From CAZMVY01 sp964569765 (lineage in GTDB: Bacteria; Planctomycetota; Phycisphaerae; UBA1845; PWPN01): a stretch of 5,858 bases of DNA. The position numbers were made by a program, and so were the translations under genes. Under the pieces are notes generated by a model. The model saw nothing but the letters and a program-made list of their open reading frames with translations, did no database searches and was not told the origin of the DNA. Each line of letters begins with the position of its first letter. Position 1 is the first letter of the stretch. Shown in pieces: positions 1-5,363 of this stretch. The stretch lies in assembly GCA_964569765.1 (NCBI GenBank), contig CAZMVY010000246.1, positions 1 to 5,858 on the forward strand. The letters are read 5' to 3'.

Positions 1-46
1 TCGGGGGCGGCCGGGGACCGGTGGCCGTCCTGAGGCAGTGTTCGCG

Positions 47-76
47 ATGACCGCGTGGTGCGGCGCGAGGTATAAT
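47..76 (+). promoter_or_regulatory. Candidate sigma70-type promoter for the small Cys-rich ORF
   Basis: A perfect TATAAT lies at 71-76 and ATGACC (4 of 6 matches to TTGACA) at 47-52, with an 18-base spacer. A perfect -10 box stands out in such G+C-rich sequence. A transcript would start near 83 and reach the ATG at 111 with a leader of about 28 bases. The call rests on the motif match and position only. Confidence 0.4.
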
Positions 77-110
77 CATTCGGGTATTCGCAACGTTGTG
101 AGCGAAGTTC

Positions 111-329
111 ATGGCGACGACACCCCAGTTCTGCGGTTTTGACTGTCTATACGCCGGGTTCCCGCCGGCCGAGACGGCCGGAATCTGTCGGACGATGGCC
201 GGGGTCTGGTGTCGAAAGCTGAAGGAGGTGGTGAGCAAGAACACGCCATGCGAATGGGCGAAGCGCACCACCGGCCGCAGGAAGGCCCGCTCGTCTCTTC
301 GACGATCAAAGCGTCGCCGCGCGCGATAG
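111..329 (+). CDS. Small Cys-rich protein with Arg-rich tail, function unknown
   Basis: This ORF encodes 72 residues. The first ~50 carry five cysteines (Cys8, 12, 26, 34, 47) spaced CX3C-X13-C-X7-C-X12-C, with phrases such as CGFDCLYAGFPPAE, ICRT, VWCRKLK and SKNTPC. The last ~22 residues are almost entirely Arg, Lys, Ser and Thr. The Cys layout recalls small putative metal-binding or Cys-cluster proteins with a C...C...CR...YC...KN.PC pattern that I have met in planctomycete-type genomes, but I cannot name a family. The start at 111 is the only good ATG after the promoter-like TATAAT at 71-76. The ribosome site is weak (GAGCGAAG, about 4 bases upstream). The basic tail could bind nucleic acid, or could be frame run-through in high-GC DNA. 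A chance ORF remains possible. Confidence 0.5.
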   Translation: MATTPQFCGFDCLYAGFPPAETAGICRTMAGVWCRKLKEVVSKNTPCEWAKRTTGRRKARSSLRRSKRRRAR

Positions 330-643
330 GCAGGATCGTTCCCCCACCGATTGCTGACTGTCTCGACTCGCCGCCGGAAAGCCGCGCCGTCCGTACGCAG
401 GCTCGCCGCAATGACACGTTGAAACAGCCGACGGGGAAGGCACGAACCGACCGATGCCTCCCTCAAAGCGGTTGGTTTCTTGAGTGATAACCCGTGGCCG
501 GATTCGAGCGATCCATGACCATGTGGCGGATTCTCTGCACTACCAGGGGTGTTTCACCGGTCCGAACCGGGCGCCGGCATGCGTGCGATAGGGGCGCAGG
601 CTCCCGCGAATTGCCGGTGAGGCGTACAGGTCGCCGAAGAGGG
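330..643. other. Gene-poor stretch, no supported gene
   Basis: The frames open here (for example plus 209-487) have low-complexity, Arg/Pro/Ser-rich translations with no recognisable motif, so I leave them out. An imperfect stem pairs AACCGACC (445-452) with GGTTGGTT (470-477) through one G-U pair and a 17-base loop. A short CCGGT/ACCGG hairpin lies at 557-570. Either could end transcription from the small plus-strand ORF or from the minus-strand hydrolase, but neither has a T-tract. I see no RNA gene. Confidence 0.45.
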
Positions 644-1525
644 CTACGGCAGCAGGACGATGCGCTCCTGCGGGGAGGCGAAGCCGGCGAACTCGCCGGA
701 GACGCTGTCGTACGGGCCGCTGTCCCACTCGTCGCCGTAGTGGTAGAGCCACGTCTTTCGCCGGACCTCCGCGGGCATTGTCCGCAGCTCGCTGATCAGT
801 GCGTGGACGTTGGTGGCATACTGAGTGAGTTGCACGTCGTGAAAGCAGATCCGCGCCCGCTGCATCATGGTTGCATACGCAGGCCAGTCGAAACGGGTGT
901 CACCGGAGAAGAAGGCGGACTCCCCGCTGATTTCGTCCTCGAAGAGAAGCCCGTATGACGGCCAGTCGTACTTGCGCTCGATCTGTACATGATCGGTCGG
1001 GAACGGGCGGACGCGGTAGCGTTTGAGCAGCGTGAAATGGCCCTTCGCCGGGTCGTTTGGCAGCAGCGCCAGTATGAAGAAGTAGTCCTGAAGCAGCGCG
1101 TAGCGCCCCTGCAAGGTGTTCAGGCCGCCCTTGAGCGACTGGTCCCAGAGGTTATTCAGGATGTTGATCGAGCTGATGATCTGCGGCTTGAACGGCTTGC
1201 CGCTCTCGGGATCGGACCAGAAGAACATGTTCATGAGGGCCAGTTCCTCGAGCCCGCCGATGTGGTCGGAGTGCTGATGCGTTACGAAGATCCGGCGGAT
1301 GGCCGGATAATGGATCGCGCCGTTGACGGCGAGGTATTCGAAGCCGGGCCGCTCCTTGAGCTGATGGAGGGCCAGCGGTCCGGTCCCGCCGAAGTCCACG
1401 AGGAGCGTGTCCTCCGGCTGGGCCTGATGCCCGGGGCCGCGCGACCAGGCCTCAAGCAGGACGTTCGACTGGAAGTTGCGCTTGGCAAAGGCCGATCCAA
1501 CGCCGAGGAAGGTAAGAGTGAGCAT
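644..1525 (-). CDS. MBL-fold metal-dependent hydrolase (RNase Z-like)
   Basis: This gene encodes 293 residues, a normal length for a single metallo-beta-lactamase-fold domain. The N-terminus (LTFLGVGSAF) matches the first strand and loop of RNase Z and phosphodiesterase-type members. The metal-binding signature THQHSDHIGG holds His83, His85, Asp87 and His88. Further likely ligands are His179 (PTDHV), Asp209 (FFSGDTR) and one of the C-terminal histidines (FHDVQ at 229-230, His241, or His262 in LYHYGD). The usual chemistry is hydrolysis by a di-zinc site, often of phosphodiesters. The substrate cannot be told from sequence, and I would not call it tRNA 3' processing. No signal peptide or membrane segment is visible, so it is probably cytoplasmic. 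The start is supported by AAGGGAAGG seven bases upstream of the ATG (1533-1541, minus strand) and a TATTAT box just beyond. It is divergent from the CBM48-like gene. Confidence 0.88.
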   Translation of the reverse strand: MLTLTFLGVGSAFAKRNFQSNVLLEAWSRGPGHQAQPEDTLLVDFGGTGPLALHQLKERPGFEYLAVNGAIHYPAIRRIFVTHQHSDHIGGLEELALMNMFFWSDPESGKPFKPQIISSINILNNLWDQSLKGGLNTLQGRYALLQDYFFILALLPNDPAKGHFTLLKRYRVRPFPTDHVQIERKYDWPSYGLLFEDEISGESAFFSGDTRFDWPAYATMMQRARICFHDVQLTQYATNVHALISELRTMPAEVRRKTWLYHYGDEWDSGPYDSVSGEFAGFASPQERIVLLP

Positions 1526-1529
1526 GTGT

Positions 1530-1557
1530 TTGCCTTCCCTTGATAGGGACTATAATA
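1530..1557. promoter_or_regulatory. Candidate overlapping divergent promoter
   Basis: The run at 1551-1557 reads TATAATA on the plus strand, so it gives TATAAT rightward (1551-1556) and TATTAT leftward (1557-1552). Leftward, a start near 1545 would leave a ~20-base leader with a clear ribosome site before the hydrolase ATG. Rightward, TTGCCT at 1530-1535 is a possible -35 box with a short 15-base spacer, and the leader to the CBM48-like gene would be close to 190 bases. The leftward use is more convincing, although it has no strong -35 box. Confidence 0.35.
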
Positions 1558-1734
1558 AGCCGCCGCATGATAAGGCAGCCGCGGCCGGGTATCCCTGCGT
1601 GCCCGGCTACCGGTGATTATACCGCCGTTGCGCCGCAATTCCACGACTGGCGCGGCGGGCTTGGGGCCTTTCAGGGCGGAACCGTTCGGCCGAGATTCGA
1701 GGGGAGCGGATCGCCCGGATGGGAATCGCCGCCC

Positions 1735-1745
1735 GGAGGCGGGAG
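1735..1745 (+). promoter_or_regulatory. Ribosome binding site deciding the CBM48-like gene start
   Basis: GGAGG (1735-1739) and GGGAG (1741-1745) lie just before the ATG at 1754; the second leaves an 8-base spacer. This supports 1754 over the in-frame ATG at 1613, whose extra 47 codons give a Gly/Arg/Pro-rich stretch with no domain character. Confidence 0.6.
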
Positions 1746-1753
1746 ATGACACC

Positions 1754-2032
1754 ATGATCATCAGGAAAGGCCGGTCCACCGTCACGTTCGTCTTCAGCCC
1801 CGGGCAGGGGGCCAGGACGGTGGCGGTCGTCGGTTCGTTCAACGGATGGGACCCGGCAAGAGGCAGGATGAGGCGGCAGCGCGACGGCACGTTTCGTCGG
1901 AGGGAGACGCTCCCGCCGGGGCGGTACGAATACAAGTTCTTCGTGGATGGGCGGTGGTTTGTCGACCCCGACGGGGAGGGGCGCGTGCCCAACCCTTACG
2001 GCACGGAGAACTCGATGGTGGCCGTAGGCTGA
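1754..2032 (+). CDS. Stand-alone glycogen-binding / isoamylase early-set domain protein (CBM48-like)
   Basis: This gene encodes 92 residues and is almost entirely one domain. The order of motifs is that of the CBM48 / AMPK-beta glycogen-recognition fold: VTFVFSPGQGARTVAVVGSFN (9-30, opening strands), the signature FNGWDP (29-34, Trp32), DGTFRRRETLPPGRYEYKF (44-62), VDGRWFVDPD (64-73, Trp68) and the closing VPNPYGTENSMVAV (78-91). The aromatic residues Trp32 and Trp68 lie where family members stack on alpha-glucan. Family knowledge suggests binding of glycogen or maltodextrin, and no catalytic domain is attached, so it may target or regulate another enzyme. No glycogen-metabolism gene lies in the window. 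No signal peptide is seen. It converges on the minus-strand membrane protein 69 bases downstream. Confidence 0.85.
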   Translation: MIIRKGRSTVTFVFSPGQGARTVAVVGSFNGWDPARGRMRRQRDGTFRRRETLPPGRYEYKFFVDGRWFVDPDGEGRVPNPYGTENSMVAVG

Positions 2033-2042
2033 TCCGCGCGAC

Positions 2043-2097
2043 CCGCTCGCCGTGCTGCGGAGGCGCCGGGCGAGGCGGACGCGGCGTGCGTCGCCGC
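2043..2097. terminator. Two hairpins between convergent genes, possible bidirectional terminator
   Basis: The 69-base gap between the converging stops holds two stems. CCGCTCGCC (2043-2051) pairs with GGCGAGGCGG (2069-2078) with one bulged G. GCGGCG (2081-2086) pairs perfectly with CGCCGC (2092-2097) over a 5-base loop. Neither is followed by a T-tract, so they are not textbook intrinsic terminators. Their location is the main support. Confidence 0.3.
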
Positions 2098-2101
2098 ACG
2101 G

Positions 2102-3205
2102 TCAGTGCCCGTGTGCGACCAGCGGCCACATCAGGACGACCAGATCCAGCAGAAACAGGGCGACGATGGCGCTCTCCAGCACCAGCATCAGGCGGTTGTT
2201 CCGTTCCTGCTGGAGCAGGTTGTACATGGATTCGAGCGTGCGGAGCTTCTGGCCGACACTGTTCGCCCAGTCGTCCAGGTGAAAACGTTTCGCCACGCCC
2301 TCGTAAATCCGTGCCACGTGCCAGTCGCCGAAGAACTTGGTCGTATTGCTCAGCTCATCGCTGAGTCGCGCGAGGTCCACCCGGATCTCGCGGAGGCTCC
2401 GCTGGATCTTTCCGCGCCTTCGCGACGGCCGGGGCCCGGTCGGAAGAAGGTCGTCGTACAGGTGCTGCAGTGCCACATCCAGCAGCCGGTCGTATTCGGT
2501 CAGTTCCTCCTGCTGCAGGTTCGCCAGCTCGAACACGTTGAGGAGTTCGCCGTACGCCCGCGGGTCGTCCACGATCAGCGCCGCATCCCAGTCCACCACG
2601 ACGAGGTCGGCCGAATAATAGCTGAAATGGTATTGCGTGGACTCGCGGACCTCCTGCTCGCTCAGCCGCGACGGATCCGGTTCCTGCGTAAGGAGGGCTG
2701 CGATCCGGCGGCGTTCCCGGTCGAACCAGTGCGCCACGACGTTCGGCTCGTCCGCCGGGGGGCTCAGGCAGAAGACGGTGTACGTTTCCGGCTCGACCAG
2801 CCCCGTCGCCGGCTTGACCGAATACGGCCGGATGGCCGCGAGCACGCGGGTCGCGATGGCCTGCAGCTCCGCATCCAGCGTGTGGTCGTTGAATCGCAGC
2901 GTGTGGTAGGCCAGCAGGTCCTCCAGGGCGCTGAACTCCACCGTCGCCCTCGCCATTACGGACATCGCCCCGACGGAGAACAGCCGCACCGCCAGCCGGA
3001 TCGAGATTGGCTGGGAACCGGATCGGCCCTCCAGGGGGTCCAGCTCCACCGTCAGCGGGCGGGTAAAGAACAGCCCCGCCGGGGCCCGCTTGTGGGGCTC
3101 GACCACCAGCGGCCTCAGCGGTCGGCCGAACAGCTCCGTCATCTGCTCGGTGAGCAACTCGCCGGCAACATCGTACGCGTAGAAGTAGACGATTTCGGCC
3201 TTCAT
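2102..3205 (-). CDS. C-terminally membrane-anchored protein resembling RMD1/DUF155 family
   Basis: This gene encodes 367 residues. Residues ~1-150 form a soluble alpha/beta region starting MKAEIVYFYAYDVAGELL. The stretch FSYYSADLVVVDWDAALIVD (194-213) resembles the strand that precedes the helical half in DUF155 proteins. Residues ~225-340 are helical and charged, with LARLSDELSNTTKFFGDWH (278-296) followed by IYEGVAKRFHL, the same order as the family's L...LDTP.FFW....YE pattern. One hydrophobic segment at about 341-360 (LVLESAIVALFLLDLVVLMW) sits five or so residues from the end, as in RMD1-like proteins, so the bulk is probably cytoplasmic. The family has yeast members linked to meiosis and mitochondria; its bacterial role is not established. 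I chose the ATG at 3205 because the frame upstream to 3424 overlaps polA and has a low-complexity translation. The ribosome site is weak. It lies 181 bases downstream of polA on the same strand and could share its transcript. Confidence 0.6.
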   Translation of the reverse strand: MKAEIVYFYAYDVAGELLTEQMTELFGRPLRPLVVEPHKRAPAGLFFTRPLTVELDPLEGRSGSQPISIRLAVRLFSVGAMSVMARATVEFSALEDLLAYHTLRFNDHTLDAELQAIATRVLAAIRPYSVKPATGLVEPETYTVFCLSPPADEPNVVAHWFDRERRRIAALLTQEPDPSRLSEQEVRESTQYHFSYYSADLVVVDWDAALIVDDPRAYGELLNVFELANLQQEELTEYDRLLDVALQHLYDDLLPTGPRPSRRRGKIQRSLREIRVDLARLSDELSNTTKFFGDWHVARIYEGVAKRFHLDDWANSVGQKLRTLESMYNLLQQERNNRLMLVLESAIVALFLLDLVVLMWPLVAHGH

Positions 3206-3211
3206 GCTGTC

Positions 3212-3235
3212 ATCCGTCGGTCCGTTGGTCCGTTG
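3212..3235 (-). repeat. Three tandem 8-base units just upstream of the membrane-protein start
   Basis: Read on the minus strand the units are CAACGGAC, CAACGGAC and CGACGGAT: two exact copies (3235-3220) and one with two changes (3219-3212). The array ends six bases before the ATG at 3205. It may be a small operator, or simple slippage in non-coding sequence. Confidence 0.4.
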
Positions 3236-3300
3236 CTTCGCCCGTGGGCCGGTCAATCCGCTCGTGCGTTCCACCACAGCGATGGACGGACGAGGCGCGA

Positions 3301-3325
3301 CCGAAGCCGTCGCAGACGCTTTCGG
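3301..3325 (-). terminator. Hairpin in the polA to membrane-protein gap
   Basis: On the minus strand CCGAAAGCGTC folds onto GACGGCTTCGG over a TGC loop, giving about ten pairs with one bulge on each side. It lies ~60 bases after the polA stop. No T-tract follows, so it may attenuate or process a shared transcript instead of ending it. Confidence 0.25.
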
Positions 3326-3386
3326 CCCTTTCGGAGAGGTTCGCGCTCCGCGCCCGCCGTCTGCAATCTTGAAATCCGCCGTCCAC

Positions 3387-5363
3387 TCACTTCCCCTCGA
3401 GCCAATTATCACCCCAGTTGACATCCACCTGTAGAGGCACGTCGAGGGGCAGGGCGTGCATCATCTCGTGGCGGATCATCTCCGCCTCGGCCTCGACGGC
3501 CCGGCGGGGAACCTCGAAGACCAGTTCATCATGCACCTGGATGAGCATCCGGCTTGGGCGATTCTCCTGGTGGATGCGGCGATGGATGCGGATCATCGCC
3601 CGCTTGATCAGATCGGCCGCGGAGCCCTGGATGACCGTGTTGACGGCAAGGCGCTCGGCGGCGGCCGCCTTCGCGCGGTTCTGCGAGAGGATGTCGTCGA
3701 TCCTGCGCCGGCGGCCCAGGATCGTGCGAACGCAGCCCTCGGCCCTGGCCTGCGCGATGCAGCGGTCGATGAAGCGGCGGATGCCGGGATAGCGCAGGAA
3801 ATACCGCTCGATGAACCGCTTCGCCTCGGGCACGGAGATGCCCGTCTGGCGCGCGAGGCCCAGCGGCCCCTGGCCGTAAATGATGCCGGAGTTCACCGGC
3901 TTGGCGCGGCTGCGCTGCTCCTTCGTCACCTCGGACGGCGGCACGTCGAAGACCTGCGAAGCGACGAAGGCGTGGATATCCTGTCCCTCGGCGAACGCCC
4001 GGACGAGCGCTTCATCCTTGCAGAAGTGCGCCATCACGCGCAGCTCGATCTGGGAGTAGTCGGCCGTCAGCAGCACATGGTCTCTGTCGCCCGGGACGAA
4101 TGCCTTGCGGATCTGCCGGCCCATCTCCGTGCGAATCGGGATATTCTGGAGGTTGGGATCGCTCGAGGACAGCCGGCCGGTGACCGCGCCGATCTGGTTG
4201 AAGCTCGCGTGTACCCGCCCGGTCTTCGGATTCACCATTGCCGGCAGCGTATCCACGTACGTGTTCTTCAGCTTGATCAGCTCGCGGTATTCGAGCAGCA
4301 GCTTCGGCACCTCGTGGCCGGTTTCGTAGGCGAGCGTCTCGAGCGTCTCGGCATCCGTGCTGCGGGCGGTCCTGGTGCGCTTGACGATCCGCAGGCCAAG
4401 CTCGTCGAAAAGGACATCGGCAAGCTGCTTCGTGGAGTCGATGTTGAACGGATGGCCGACGGCCGCATGGATCCTCTCCGTCAGCTCCTGCAGGCGCGCC
4501 GCCAGGCGGTCGCGCATCTCCGCGAGGACGCCCGTGTCGAGCGCGACGCCGTTCTGCTCCATTTCGGCGAGGACCTCGACGAGCGGCATTTCCGTCTCGC
4601 GGAAGAGCTCGTCGAGGCCGCTTGCGGCGAGTTGCGGGGCAAACGCCTCGTAGAGCCGCCAGGCGAAGTCGGCGTCCTCGCAGGCGTATTCCGATACGCG
4701 GCGGGTCTCGACCTGGTCCATGCGCAGCGGGTTCCGCCCCGTGCCAAGCAGCTCGGACGTCGCGATTTTGCGGTGGCCGAACAGCTCCATCGAGAGGGCG
4801 TCGATGCCGTGCGAGCGGCGCGTGGAATCCAGCACAAAGCTCGCGATCATCGTGTCGAAATCGACGCCGCGGACCGGCACGCCGTGCCGGTTGACCACCG
4901 TAATGTCGTACTTCGCGTTCTGGCCGACCTTGCGGATCTTCTCGTCCTCCAGGATCGGGCGCAGCCGCTCAAGCGTCCGGCCGCAATCCAGCAGATGCTC
5001 GCCGATGCCGCGAAAGGCGAGGTAGTACGCCTCGCCCGCCTTCCAGCAGAAACTCATCCCGACGAGTTCGGCGTTCATGGCATCAACGCTCGTCGTCTCC
5101 GTGTCGAAGGCGAAACGCCCCTGTTGCCGCAACTGCTTGAGGAAGTCCTCGAACCGCTCCGGCGTGTCGATCAGCTCATAGCGAGCGGCTTCGTCCCCTC
5201 CCCGTTTCACCGGCGTCGGCGTCTCCGTCGGCTCGATGGCGGCAAAGAGCGAATCGGGGATCGGCGCCGGCCTCGGCGTCTCGCAGGGTCCGCCGCGCGG
5301 ACGCGATGCCGTGGAGTGCGGCCCCTCGGGGGCCGCGGCGGTGACGGAGAGGCCGCACTCCAC
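3387..5363 (-). CDS. polA: DNA polymerase I, proofreading and polymerase domains; N-terminus missing or replaced
   Basis: Pol I fills gaps in lagging-strand synthesis and excision repair. The 3'-5' exonuclease domain (from RYELIDTPERF, ~5180) keeps FDTET (metal ligands encoded at 5105 and 5099), VGQNAKYD and YACEDAD, so proofreading should work. The polymerase domain keeps TGRLSSSDPNLQNIP, motif A DYSQIELR, O-helix Arg/Lys/Tyr, AAERLAVN, QGSAAD and motif C QVHDELVFEV, and ends normally in DNWLEGK. One O-helix residue is odd: RAKPVNSGIIYG has Ser (codon 3890-3888) where E. coli has Phe762. The 5'-nuclease domain (~300 residues) is absent. The frame runs open to 5819, but codons beyond ~5363 are antisense to a PAS/GAF gene. 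A GTG at 5363 would give a 658-residue Klenow-like product, but it lies inside an inverted repeat and has no clear ribosome site. I treat the gene as 5'-incomplete. The polymerase identity is certain; the start is not. Confidence 0.93.
   Translation of the reverse strand: MECGLSVTAAAPEGPHSTASRPRGGPCETPRPAPIPDSLFAAIEPTETPTPVKRGGDEAARYELIDTPERFEDFLKQLRQQGRFAFDTETTSVDAMNAELVGMSFCWKAGEAYYLAFRGIGEHLLDCGRTLERLRPILEDEKIRKVGQNAKYDITVVNRHGVPVRGVDFDTMIASFVLDSTRRSHGIDALSMELFGHRKIATSELLGTGRNPLRMDQVETRRVSEYACEDADFAWRLYEAFAPQLAASGLDELFRETEMPLVEVLAEMEQNGVALDTGVLAEMRDRLAARLQELTERIHAAVGHPFNIDSTKQLADVLFDELGLRIVKRTRTARSTDAETLETLAYETGHEVPKLLLEYRELIKLKNTYVDTLPAMVNPKTGRVHASFNQIGAVTGRLSSSDPNLQNIPIRTEMGRQIRKAFVPGDRDHVLLTADYSQIELRVMAHFCKDEALVRAFAEGQDIHAFVASQVFDVPPSEVTKEQRSRAKPVNSGIIYGQGPLGLARQTGISVPEAKRFIERYFLRYPGIRRFIDRCIAQARAEGCVRTILGRRRRIDDILSQNRAKAAAAERLAVNTVIQGSAADLIKRAMIRIHRRIHQENRPSRMLIQVHDELVFEVPRRAVEAEAEMIRHEMMHALPLDVPLQVDVNWGDNWLEGK
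5311..5363. repeat. 53-base inverted-repeat element at the polA / PAS-GAF boundary
   Basis: The perfect 13-base arms GTGGAGTGCGGCC (5311-5323) and GGCCGCACTCCAC (5351-5363) enclose 27 bases. Nested in it is a second perfect hairpin, GCGGCCCC (5318-5325) with GGGGCCGC (5329-5336) over a TCG loop. The two folds share the GCGGCC of the left arm and exclude each other. The outline (GGAGTGCGG ... CCGCACTCC) is like dispersed REP/MITE-type palindromes I associate with planctomycete and verrucomicrobial genomes. Only one copy is in the window, so I cannot show that it is dispersed. It lies in what would be the polA inter-domain linker and has no T-tract. Confidence 0.6.

Noticed and set aside
1..46. 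Possible end of an upstream plus-strand gene (frame ending in TGA at 31-33)
   Set aside because: About ten codons are too few to support a gene, and other frames and the other strand are equally possible.
165..181. Perfect CCGGCC / GGCCGG hairpin with a 5-base loop
   Set aside because: It lies inside the small Cys-rich ORF. A 6-base GC stem is expected by chance in this composition, and no T-tract follows.
83..500. Possible structured RNA such as RNase P RNA or tmRNA behind the TATAAT box
   Set aside because: The conserved blocks I know for these RNAs (for example GAGGAAAGTCC of RNase P RNA) are not present.
989..1543. 184-residue plus-strand open frame opposite the MBL hydrolase
   Set aside because: The minus strand carries the HQHSDH metal site and a good ribosome site; the plus frame is a shadow.
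2105..3421. 438-residue plus-strand open frame opposite the membrane-protein gene
   Set aside because: Its translation is Arg/His/Val/Gln-rich with no motif or plausible fold, while the minus strand has a coherent protein with a membrane segment. It is a high-GC shadow.
3206..3424. N-terminal extension of the membrane protein to an ATG at 3424
   Set aside because: It would overlap the end of polA, and the extra 73 residues are low-complexity and run through the tandem 8-mers. The start at 3205 fits the domain better.
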